Positions 8,306 through 16,720 of a DNA stretch of 64,000 nucleotides are shown piece by piece. The position numbers were made by a program, and so were the translations under genes. The notes under the pieces were generated by a model. That model did no database searches. It had not been told where the DNA came from and was given only the letters and a program-made list of their open reading frames with translations. The stretch is from assembly GCF_002797935.1 (NCBI RefSeq), contig NZ_PGER01000001.1:1922001-1986000 (forward strand), in the 5' to 3' direction. Positions within the stretch are counted from its first letter, which is position 1, and every line of letters begins with the position of its first letter. Source of the stretch: Flavobacterium sp. 1 (GTDB lineage: Bacteria > Bacteroidota > Bacteroidia > Flavobacteriales > Flavobacteriaceae).

Positions 8306-10432
8306 TTGCAAACAGACCAAATTTCCAAATTTTTACGCAGTCGTTTTAAAATTACTGCAGTGGCATTATCTATAATCGGCGCGCAGGCATCCTTTGCCCA
8401 AAATGCTGAAAAGTTTTTTTATAAAAAAGACCTTATGCTAGTAGGCAGTTATTATTACCCGGAACAATGGCCGGAATCCAATTGGGAAAGGGATATCAAA
8501 AAAATGGCTGACCTTGGTTTTGAATTTACCCATTTTGGTGAATTTGCTTGGTCAACTATGGAACCTCAAGAAGGTAAATACAATTTTGAATGGCTCGACA
8601 AAGCAGTGGCTTTAGCAGAAAAAAACAATCTCAAAGTAGTATTATGCACACCTACACCCACTCCCCCAGCCTGGCTCACTCAAAAACATCCTGACATATT
8701 AATGGTAAATGCCGAAGGGCGCACGATACAACATGGTGCTAGGCAACAAGGATCATGGTCAAGTAAAACCTACGAAGAATATGTTACTAAAATAGTAACT
8801 TTACTGGCTGAGCGTTATGGCAACAATAAAACCGTTTGGGGATGGCAAATTGATAATGAGCCCTCTCATTATGGAGCTTCTTTTGATTATAGTGAAAATG
8901 CGCAAAAGGCCTATCGAATTTGGCTTGCCGAAAAATACAAAACCATCGACAATCTAAATAAAGTTTGGGGAAATGCCTTCTGGAGCCAGACTTATAATAA
9001 TTTCGAGCAGATACACATTCCTAACTCAAAAGAATTGGTGCAACAGGCAAACCCTCATGCCATTTTAGATTTCAAACGCTTTTCAGCAGATGAAGCAGCT
9101 CGTTTTATTATTATGCAAAAAGATATACTTCGTAAATACATTAAGCCTACTCAATGGGTAACTACCAACCTTATGCCTACCCATTCTGCGGTTGATCCGC
9201 TGCGGATGAAAGAACTGGATTTTCAAACCTATACCAAATACCTCGCAGAAGGATATGATTTAGGACACGGAGAACAAGGTTTCCGTATGGGATCGGCAAA
9301 CAGCATCGGCTTTTCAAATGATTTCTTCAGACCGATAAATGGCGTAAGCGGTGTAATGGAATTACAACCCGGACAAGTAAACTGGGGATTATTCAATCCT
9401 CAAACTATGCCTGGAACTGTTCGCATGTGGATGTATCATGTCATGGCAGGAGGCAATAAATTTGTATGCAATTACCGTTTCAGACAACCGTTGTCCGGAG
9501 GAGAACAATACCATTATGGCATAATGAAAACAGATGGCACTACCGTGAGCCGCTCAGGAGATGAATACATCAAAGTAATTAAGGAATTAAAAGAGCTACG
9601 CAAATGGTATAAGCCTGAAACAGCATTGCCTGCAATTCTTTCCCAACGCAAAACAGCAATTCTTTACAATCCGGATAACCGTTGGGAAATGGAATATCAG
9701 CCACAAACCAACCAGTGGGATTACATGGCACATGTAAATCGCTATTACAAAGCTTTAAAATCTATGGGAGCACCAGTAGATGTAATTGATGAAAGCCACG
9801 ATTTTTCTAAATATCCATTTATGATAGCACCAGCTTATCAGCTCTTAGACGATAAACTGGTGGCTCGTTGGAAAACCTATGTTGAGAATGGAGGTAACTT
9901 AGTGTTAAGCTGTCGCACAGGACAAAAAGACAGGGAAGCACACTTATGGGAAGCCTTATTCCAAAAGCCTATTTTAGAATTAGTTGGGGCAAAAGAAATA
10001 TATTTTGATTTACTGCCTACTGCCTTAATGGGGAAAGTAAAAATGGACGAGACCACTTACCAGTGGAACAACTGGGGCGATGTCATCGAACCACAGGAAT
10101 CCACAACCGTTTGGGCGAACTATGACGACCAGTTCTATAAAGGCAAAGCAGCCGTTCTACATCGTAAATTAGGAAAAGGAACCATTACTTATATAGGTCC
10201 CGATACAGATGATGGACAACTGGAAAAAGAAGTGTTGCATAAAATATTCAACAAAGCAAACGTACCTACATTGGCATTGGCCGAAGGAGTATTGGTGGAA
10301 TACAGTAACGGTTTCTGGTATGGATTTAACTATTCTTCTGAAAATCAAGAAATTCAAATACCAGCAAATGCAAAAGTCTTGATAGGTCAAAAATCACTGA
10401 AACCTGCAGAAGTTGTCATTTGGAAAGAATAA
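8306..10432 (+). CDS. GH42 family beta-galactosidase, secreted
   Basis: This 708-residue protein has an N-terminal signal peptide ending ASFAQ, then a GH42 TIM barrel (YYPEQWPESNW near the start). The acid/base Glu185 lies in QIDNEPSHYG and the probable nucleophile Glu352 in GVMELQPGQ. A trimerisation-like flavodoxin-fold domain follows from about residue 430 and a C-terminal beta domain closes the protein. GH42 removes beta-linked galactose (sometimes arabinose) from the ends of oligosaccharides. The start is TTG at 8306: the frame is closed by a stop at 8291 and no ATG precedes the signal peptide. It follows the GH95 relic in the same orientation and probably shares its promoter. Confidence 0.93.
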   Translation: MQTDQISKFLRSRFKITAVALSIIGAQASFAQNAEKFFYKKDLMLVGSYYYPEQWPESNWERDIKKMADLGFEFTHFGEFAWSTMEPQEGKYNFEWLDKAVALAEKNNLKVVLCTPTPTPPAWLTQKHPDILMVNAEGRTIQHGARQQGSWSSKTYEEYVTKIVTLLAERYGNNKTVWGWQIDNEPSHYGASFDYSENAQKAYRIWLAEKYKTIDNLNKVWGNAFWSQTYNNFEQIHIPNSKELVQQANPHAILDFKRFSADEAARFIIMQKDILRKYIKPTQWVTTNLMPTHSAVDPLRMKELDFQTYTKYLAEGYDLGHGEQGFRMGSANSIGFSNDFFRPINGVSGVMELQPGQVNWGLFNPQTMPGTVRMWMYHVMAGGNKFVCNYRFRQPLSGGEQYHYGIMKTDGTTVSRSGDEYIKVIKELKELRKWYKPETALPAILSQRKTAILYNPDNRWEMEYQPQTNQWDYMAHVNRYYKALKSMGAPVDVIDESHDFSKYPFMIAPAYQLLDDKLVARWKTYVENGGNLVLSCRTGQKDREAHLWEALFQKPILELVGAKEIYFDLLPTALMGKVKMDETTYQWNNWGDVIEPQESTTVWANYDDQFYKGKAAVLHRKLGKGTITYIGPDTDDGQLEKEVLHKIFNKANVPTLALAEGVLVEYSNGFWYGFNYSSENQEIQIPANAKVLIGQKSLKPAEVVIWKE

Positions 10433-10457
10433 TGTGTGACTATGAAACAAATGACGA

Positions 10458-10506
10458 TTTAACAAACTGTTCAGAATAGTTTTCTCTGAATTAAAATATA
10501 AATTTG
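10458..10506 (+). promoter_or_regulatory. Shared-motif promoter 2 (secreted hydrolase operon)
   Basis: TTTAACAAAC (from 10458), GTTCAGAATAGT (ending 10480), an 18-base spacer and TAAATTTG (10499-10506, a TAnnTTTG box). The upstream half extends to ACTGTTCAGAATAGT, close to the dyad ACTGTTCnGAACAGT. It is nearly identical to the promoter at 7814-7862 and would drive the alpha/beta hydrolase, lyase and GH28-like genes. Confidence 0.6.
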
Positions 10507-10524
10507 AGTTTTATTTTAAAATAG

Positions 10525-10554
10525 AAATGGCATTAAAAATTTTTAATGCCATTT
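10525..10554 (+). terminator. Perfect 30-bp palindrome after promoter 2 (terminator or attenuator hairpin)
   Basis: Bases 10525-10554 form a perfect inverted repeat (AAATGGCATTAAAAA and its complement) followed by TTAG. It could end the GH42 transcript. However, it lies downstream of the promoter at 10458-10506, so the transcript of the next operon would carry it from about +12. That makes an attenuator or 5' stabiliser possible. Confidence 0.5.
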
Positions 10555-10614
10555 TTAGTTCGAAAAAATTAAAATTCAGAATATATTAGAAAAGCAGTCT
10601 AGCCCGAATTTAAA

Positions 10615-12243
10615 ATGAAGATGAAAATAAATTTAAAAACAAAATCCTTTTTTACTTTTCTATCAGTATTCCTATTGAGTTACTTTGCTAATGCCCAATA
10701 CCAGTGGTCAGTTCCAATTACTCAAATAATTTCAAACGAAACCAAAGGACATCCTCAAGCCTTTTTATGGATTCCTGAAAATTGCAAACAAGTCCGCGCT
10801 GTGGTTTTAGGTCAGCACAATATGACTGAGGAAACAATTTTTGACCATCCTCAATTTAGAAAAACAATGGCTAAGTTAGGCATTGCCATCGTCTGGGTTA
10901 GTCCAGGATTCAGCATGAACTTTGACCCTAATACGGATGCCGGTAAATTGTTTAAAACTATGATGACCGATTTAGCTTCAGTATCAGGCTATAAAGAACT
11001 TCAATTTGTTCCAGCAATTCCAATTGGACATTCCGCTTATGCTACATACCCTTGGAATTTTGCAGCATCAAATCCAGATCGAACTTTAGCTATTATTTCA
11101 ATACACGGTGATGCTCCCCAAACGAAGCTTACAGGATATGGAGGAAAAAACATCGATTGGAATACTAAAAACATTGATGGTATTCCTGGTTTAATGGTAG
11201 AAGGAGAATACGAATGGTGGGAAGCACGCGTACAACCCGCTCTTGATTTCAAACAACGCTTTCCTAATTCCGCCATATCTTTTTTATGTGATGCAGGACA
11301 TGGTCATTTTGATATCTCAAACAAACTAATTGATTATCTTAATTTATTCATTAAAAAAGCAATTGAAAATCGTTTACCTCAAAAAATGCCTCTTGACAAA
11401 CCTATTCGTTTAAGACCAATAGTTCCACAAGAAGGTTGGTTGAAAGAAAGATGGAAAAAAGACACAAAACCAACTTTTCCCGCAACACAATACAATGTCT
11501 ATCAAGGTGATAAAAAAGAGGCTTTTTGGTATTTCGACAAAGAAATGGCAAAAGCTACTGAACAGTTTTATTCAAGAGAAAGAAGCAAAAAAGAACAGTA
11601 TTTAGGATTTATTCAAAATGGAAAGTTACTCCCATTCAATCCAAAATCACATGCTCGCATTGTTGGTTCATTTACTCCAGAAACGGATGGACTCAGCTTC
11701 CATCTAAAATCAGTTTTTACAGATACTTTAAGAACTAAAACTACAAATGATCATGCAAAAGGAAATTCTATAATTACGCGGATTTGCGGACCCGTCGAAA
11801 AAGTCAACGATACCACTTTTACCATTCGTTTTTACAGAATGGGACTTAATAACGAAAAAAGGACGGGAGATATTTGGCTTATGGCCAGTCATGCTGGAGA
11901 CAGAAATTACAAAAGTACCGTTCAACAATTCAATATGCGTATCCCTTTGCGAAATACAGAAGGTATGCAACAAAAAATAACATTTGAACCTATAGAGAAT
12001 CAAAAAACAGGAACAAAAAAAATCACCCTTAAAGCACACTCAAATAGTCAATTACCTATATATTTTTATATCCAAGAAGGCCCTGCTGAAATAAAAAATG
12101 GTAAATTAGTAATCACAAAAATTCCTAAACGAACTAAATTTCCTTTAAAAGTAACTGTAGTTGCTTGGCAATACGGTCGATCCATTGAACCTAAAATACA
12201 ATCAGCTGAACCCGTTGTTCAAAGTTTCTATCTGTCCAAATAA
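10615..12243 (+). CDS. Secreted alpha/beta hydrolase, probable carbohydrate esterase
   Basis: The product is 542 residues with a signal peptide ending YFANAQ (about residue 28). The first half (about 30-265) is an alpha/beta hydrolase: an oxyanion-type segment VVLGQHNMTEE, nucleophile elbow IPIGHSAYA with Ser140, and a C-terminal His in DAGHGHFD (about 229-231). The second half (about 270-540) is beta-rich, without a family I recognise, and could bind glycan. In this setting, removal of acetyl, methyl or aroyl esters from the polysaccharide before lyase action is the likely role, but no characterised esterase family is evident. It is the first gene of a three-gene operon with a lyase and a GH28-like enzyme (gaps 9 and 36 bp). 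Confidence 0.75.
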   Translation: MKMKINLKTKSFFTFLSVFLLSYFANAQYQWSVPITQIISNETKGHPQAFLWIPENCKQVRAVVLGQHNMTEETIFDHPQFRKTMAKLGIAIVWVSPGFSMNFDPNTDAGKLFKTMMTDLASVSGYKELQFVPAIPIGHSAYATYPWNFAASNPDRTLAIISIHGDAPQTKLTGYGGKNIDWNTKNIDGIPGLMVEGEYEWWEARVQPALDFKQRFPNSAISFLCDAGHGHFDISNKLIDYLNLFIKKAIENRLPQKMPLDKPIRLRPIVPQEGWLKERWKKDTKPTFPATQYNVYQGDKKEAFWYFDKEMAKATEQFYSRERSKKEQYLGFIQNGKLLPFNPKSHARIVGSFTPETDGLSFHLKSVFTDTLRTKTTNDHAKGNSIITRICGPVEKVNDTTFTIRFYRMGLNNEKRTGDIWLMASHAGDRNYKSTVQQFNMRIPLRNTEGMQQKITFEPIENQKTGTKKITLKAHSNSQLPIYFYIQEGPAEIKNGKLVITKIPKRTKFPLKVTVVAWQYGRSIEPKIQSAEPVVQSFYLSK

Positions 12244-12252
12244 TTATTCTAA

Positions 12253-14562
12253 ATGCAAAATACAAACATGAAAAAAATACTATCTCTATTCATTATCTGC
12301 TTCTTTTATAATACTGTTGCTGCTCAACAGCGCAACTATTTATTGCATACGGATACCAATATTTCCCGTTTGAAAGAACAGATAAAAAAGGATCCAGAGG
12401 TACAAAAAGCTTGGAAAAATCAATTGCAAAAAGCAAAAGACTTATTGAAAAAAGAACAATCTGGAACTCCCGATTTACAAGAATTGGGATTAGCTTATCG
12501 CATGACAAATGATAAACGTTTTGCTGAAAGAATTAAAAAAACATTACTAAATGCCATTAATCAAAAAACCTGGGAAGGAAAAGAATTACTTCAACGCACT
12601 CCTGCTTGGAAAGGCGGTTTGGGTACGGCTCATACAAGTTTTTACATGGCTATTGGTTTTGACTGTGCCTACAATTATTTAACTTCCACTGAAAGAATGC
12701 AAATTGCTCAAGGTATTGTCAAGTTAGGAATCAAACCCGCAATGGATGACTGGCTTAATCCAGAAACCAATATTCACACCTTTGATACGATGGGACACAA
12801 TTGGTGGAGCGCCTGTGTGGATATGGCTGGATTTGCTGCACTGGCTGTAATAAATGAAATTCCTGATGCTAAAAAATGGGCGAACGAAATTTCTGCAACT
12901 GCAACCGAATGGATTAATTATTCTGGAAATGTGTTAGAGAATAAACCCATGACTTTTGGTCGAGATGGCGGTTTTTATGAAAGCATTAACTATGCTAATT
13001 TTGGTTTTTCCCAATATTTACTTTTTCGATATGCTTTTCAAAATGTTTTACCCGAAGTAAAACAACCGGAAATATCGATTTTGGAAAAAATGGCTGATTT
13101 TTTCATTCATACCACTTATTATACTACCGAAGGTCCTTTATCTGTTAACTTTGGAGATGGCAGTACGAAACGAAATGGAAATGCTTGCGTTCTTTTACTT
13201 TGGAATTTAGGACTCCACAAAGAAAAATATGCTTGGTATTTACAAAAAACCATGAAAGGCTCTGATAAAGAAGGTATGGAACTTGATAGTCCACAAGGTT
13301 TAATTTTAAATCCTGATTTAACCGATTATGCAAACATCAAATCTCTAGACTTAACGGAATCAAAACTTTTTTCCGATTTGGGTTGGGCCACTTTGCGTGA
13401 TTCATGGAAAGACAATGCCACCATGTTAGGTGTAAAAAGTGGCTTTTCTTGGAACCATGCTCATGCCGATGCAGGTTCTTTTATCTTATTCCACAAAGGA
13501 AAATATTTAATCATTGACTCTGGAAATTCTTCTTACGGAAGACCAGAATACACCGAATATTATTGCCAAAGTGAAGCACACAATGTCGCTCTTTTTGATG
13601 GAAAAGCCCAAAGTAGAAAAGATCCTTATTTTGGAATAAAAAATGAAGGACACCTTTATAATTTGCTTGAAACTGACAAAATGAAGTATATTTTTTCCGA
13701 TGCTAGCGGCCCAACTTCCCAATGGTTTTCTCGCAACTACCGTCACTTTTTATGGGTGGGTGATGTGATTCTCGTATTAGATGATTTAGAATCTTACACA
13801 CCTGGAAAATTTGAATGGTTATTGCATTACAACGGAGTTTCAAAACGCAACGGCTTGGATTTATCGATCAAAGATGGCGATGCCGAAGTATTAGTTCGTC
13901 CTCTTTATCCAGAAACCTTCCCAGACGGTGGCTTACCTCATGACTTCCCAGAAAAAATGCGTCTCGAAGAAAAATCAGGATTAAAAGATCACGAACCCGA
14001 TGTGAAACAACCCTATTGGTCTATCAGCCATTTTCAAGAAACCAATCGTACCAAATTTATTTCGGCTATTACATTAAAAAGTGATGAGAATAAAGATAAA
14101 TTACCTGTAATTGAACGATTTGAAGGAAAAGATTTTCTAGGCATCCGCATTACACAAAATGGAGAAACAACCGAAATTTATCTTAACCTTTTAGCTGACG
14201 GACGAATTAAACATCGCAATAGTCTTAATATTATGAACGGTTGGGATACCGATGCTTACTTAATGGCACTTACTTTCCCTGAAGGGACTGACAGTAGTAA
14301 TCCAAAAAACATAAAACGTCTGTTTATGTCTGATGGAAGTTATTTACGCAAAGAAGGAAAACCATTGATTCATGCACTTTCTAAGTTCTTTACCATTGTT
14401 GATTTTGATGCCAAATCACCAACGCTACAATTTCAAGGACAAGATGGAGCAACCGTTTCATTAGCTTCTGAAAATACTAATGCTGTAATCGTTAATGGAA
14501 AAGCCACTGATGTAGATTATAATTCCGAAACAAAACTTTCAAAATTTGTAATAAAAAAATAA
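12253..14562 (+). CDS. Heparinase II/III family polysaccharide lyase
   Basis: The 769-residue protein has a signal peptide (ATG at 12253 or, more likely, the MKK at 12268; cleavage near VAAQQ). An alpha/alpha-barrel half (about 30-370) contains TMGHNWWSACVDMAG and the Tyr-bearing FYESINYANFG. The heparinase II/III beta-sandwich half begins around residue 385 and includes SWNHAHADAGSF (His402, His404), IIDSG and HNVALFDG. Such enzymes cleave uronate linkages by beta-elimination, leaving a 4,5-unsaturated uronic acid. Products would feed GH88 and KduI. The exact PL family and uronate cannot be assigned by eye. It starts 9 bp after the esterase-like gene and 36 bp before the GH28-like gene. Confidence 0.85.
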   Translation: MQNTNMKKILSLFIICFFYNTVAAQQRNYLLHTDTNISRLKEQIKKDPEVQKAWKNQLQKAKDLLKKEQSGTPDLQELGLAYRMTNDKRFAERIKKTLLNAINQKTWEGKELLQRTPAWKGGLGTAHTSFYMAIGFDCAYNYLTSTERMQIAQGIVKLGIKPAMDDWLNPETNIHTFDTMGHNWWSACVDMAGFAALAVINEIPDAKKWANEISATATEWINYSGNVLENKPMTFGRDGGFYESINYANFGFSQYLLFRYAFQNVLPEVKQPEISILEKMADFFIHTTYYTTEGPLSVNFGDGSTKRNGNACVLLLWNLGLHKEKYAWYLQKTMKGSDKEGMELDSPQGLILNPDLTDYANIKSLDLTESKLFSDLGWATLRDSWKDNATMLGVKSGFSWNHAHADAGSFILFHKGKYLIIDSGNSSYGRPEYTEYYCQSEAHNVALFDGKAQSRKDPYFGIKNEGHLYNLLETDKMKYIFSDASGPTSQWFSRNYRHFLWVGDVILVLDDLESYTPGKFEWLLHYNGVSKRNGLDLSIKDGDAEVLVRPLYPETFPDGGLPHDFPEKMRLEEKSGLKDHEPDVKQPYWSISHFQETNRTKFISAITLKSDENKDKLPVIERFEGKDFLGIRITQNGETTEIYLNLLADGRIKHRNSLNIMNGWDTDAYLMALTFPEGTDSSNPKNIKRLFMSDGSYLRKEGKPLIHALSKFFTIVDFDAKSPTLQFQGQDGATVSLASENTNAVIVNGKATDVDYNSETKLSKFVIKK

Positions 14563-14598
14563 TTTATCTATAAAACCTCTCGTTATAACACCCTATTT

Positions 14599-16032
14599 AT
14601 GAAAAAAACAATCTTTATATTTCTTTTTATCACTATCAATTTTAATTTAAACGCCCAAAAATTAATTACTTTCCCAGTATCGGATAGTATTCCTCATAAT
14701 GATGATTTTACTGTAAAAGTGAGAATTGCTGGAGGACAATGGCAAGATTTATACGAATACGAAGCCTTAGTCGATATGCATAATGTGACTAAAAGTTCTA
14801 TGGTATATTTTGACTTTAAAGGAACGGTAGAGTTTGCCATTACTTACAATCGAGGAACAGTCCATTCAGCACGAATTCGTCCCCTATCATACGGCTTTGA
14901 ACCCTCAATAGAAGGAAACACACTTCGTTTTTCACTTTCGAAACCTTGCAATCTTTCTTTAGAAGTAAATGGAGATATTTTTCACAATCTGCAAATTTTC
15001 ACAAATACACCCGAAACCTACAACCCTAATCCCAAAGACAAATCAGTAATTTATTTTGCTCCAGGATTTCATAAAATCAAGGACAATGTATTGCATGTAC
15101 CAAGTGGCAAAACTGTCTATCTGGCAGGAGGAGCGATTTTGAATGCTTCTATTCATTGTGACAGCGTTAAAAATGTACGTATTTGTGGCCGTGGAATTAT
15201 TTATAAAGCCGATGATGGTGTGGGAGTAAATTTTTCAGACCAAGTGCAGATTGAAGATCTAGTTTTTCTGAATCCAAACCATTATACGGTATCCAGTGGT
15301 CAATCTAACAATTTAACCATTAAAAACATTCGATCTTTCAGTTCCAAAGGTTGGGGTGATGGTATTGATTTGTTTTCCAATAACAATGTACTGATTGATG
15401 GCGTTTTTATGCGTAATTCTGACGATTGTATCGCTATTTATGGCCACCGCTGGAAATTTTATGGCGATTGCAAAAATATAACAGTTCAAAATGCTACGCT
15501 TTGGGCCGATGTAGCCCATCCTATTTTAATTGGAACTCACGGAAATCCTGAGCCTGGTCAATCTGAAGTAATCGAAAATATAAAATTCAACAATATTGAT
15601 ATTTTGAACCATGATGAACCTCAAATTAATTACCAAGGTTGTATGTCTATTAATGTATCTGATGAAAATTTAGCCCGAAACATCTATTTTGAAAATATCC
15701 GTGTTGAAGATTTCGAACAGGGACAATTGATCAATTTACGTGTTACTTATAACAAAAAATATGCAAAAGCTCCCGGTCGTGGGATCGAAAATGTATTTTT
15801 TAAAAATGTGAGCTATAACGGGAAAAATGCCAATCTTTCTATTATTGAAGGCTATTCTCCTGAACGAGGTATTAAAAATATTGTATTCGAAGGCTTAAAA
15901 ATTAATGGAACGGAAATCTCAGATAAATCGATTAACAAACGCCATATGCAGCTATCTGATTTTGCCCATTTTTACGAAGGTTTATATATAGAAGGTCTTG
16001 TATACAAAACATTAAACGATGGCGTAAAATAA
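14599..16032 (+). CDS. GH28-like right-handed beta-helix glycosidase, secreted
   Basis: This 477-residue protein has a signal peptide ending NLNAQ, a beta-sandwich leader (about 25-140) and a right-handed parallel beta-helix (about 150-460). GH28-type landmarks appear in order: WGDGID (Asp254, Asp257), NSDDCIAIYG (Asp275, Asp276), IGTHGN, and LRV further on. These stand for the NTDG, DD, GHG and RIK motifs of polygalacturonases, though GHG and RIK are not strict matches. It probably hydrolyses a uronate or galactoside linkage in an inverting manner. Last gene of the + strand operon; a strong terminator follows. Confidence 0.75.
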   Translation: MKKTIFIFLFITINFNLNAQKLITFPVSDSIPHNDDFTVKVRIAGGQWQDLYEYEALVDMHNVTKSSMVYFDFKGTVEFAITYNRGTVHSARIRPLSYGFEPSIEGNTLRFSLSKPCNLSLEVNGDIFHNLQIFTNTPETYNPNPKDKSVIYFAPGFHKIKDNVLHVPSGKTVYLAGGAILNASIHCDSVKNVRICGRGIIYKADDGVGVNFSDQVQIEDLVFLNPNHYTVSSGQSNNLTIKNIRSFSSKGWGDGIDLFSNNNVLIDGVFMRNSDDCIAIYGHRWKFYGDCKNITVQNATLWADVAHPILIGTHGNPEPGQSEVIENIKFNNIDILNHDEPQINYQGCMSINVSDENLARNIYFENIRVEDFEQGQLINLRVTYNKKYAKAPGRGIENVFFKNVSYNGKNANLSIIEGYSPERGIKNIVFEGLKINGTEISDKSINKRHMQLSDFAHFYEGLYIEGLVYKTLNDGVK

Positions 16033-16078
16033 AATTTATAATATAACATGATGAGGATTAGTTAATCCTTTAATTTAA

Positions 16079-16116
16079 AAACAGGAAATCTTCTCGATTT
16101 CCTGTTTTTTTTTTTT
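16079..16116 (+). terminator. Intrinsic terminator of the esterase-lyase-GH28 operon
   Basis: AAACAGGAAATC (16079-16090) and GATTTCCTGTTT (16096-16107) make a perfect 12-bp stem with a 5-base loop, followed by a run of T to 16116. It lies 47 bases after the GH28-like stop codon. Confidence 0.85.
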
Positions 16117-16361
16117 GAACTGATTTATGATTTATCAATTATATTATTGAAACCCATAAATTTATTATCCTAACAAAAAACATTGTGCCTTTTGGCTACT
16201 ATTCTGACCAAACAAAGGCATTCAAAACCATCTTAAATCACAGTAAGCATACTTCATTATTTTTTCAACAATTTAAAACAATTAATAATAAATTATATTT
16301 AAAATTATTTTAAGTGTTTTTTATTATTAAAAAACAATAAAAATACAATTACATCAGCATG

Positions 16362-16399
16362 GTTCAGAACAGTTAGATGGTTTTAAAGCAATAATTTTG
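16362..16399 (+). promoter_or_regulatory. Shared-motif promoter 3 (giant T9SS protein)
   Basis: GTTCAGAACAGT (16362-16373), an 18-base spacer and TAATTTTG (16392-16399, a TAnnTTTG box). The GTTCAGAAyAGT motif and its exact spacing to the -7 box match the promoters at 7814 and 10458, although the intervening bases differ. This supports a common regulator for all three + strand units. Confidence 0.6.
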
Positions 16400-16720
16400 T
16401 TTGATTACTAAAGACAAGATTGATACATAAGTCTTTATAAGTTAAAAAAACAGAATTCGTTTTAAATAAACCATATTATAAAATGACTGAATAATAAAAC
16501 GATAAATTTTAATAAAAAAATTGCCTATGACGAAATAAAAAAAGTTAAACAGCACATTATTAACTAGTTATATTAAAAAGCATCTAAAAAAATACAATTG
16601 AAGTTAATGACAAGAAGTTAAATTCATCTGAACCTACAAAATACAATCTAACTTTTTACATAAAAAATAATTATGGTTCAATTGCATTAAATACCAAAAT
16701 CAAATCTAAAAAATAAATTA
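16400..16720 (+). other. Long AT-rich leader before the giant gene
   Basis: If transcription begins just after 16399, the giant gene has an untranslated leader of about 315 bases. No open frame of note and no strong hairpin is visible. AAAATACAAT-type strings occur at about 16340, 16590 and 16638; the last (AAAATACAATC) equals one half of the kdu palindrome, which may be chance in such AT-rich DNA. Confidence 0.4.
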
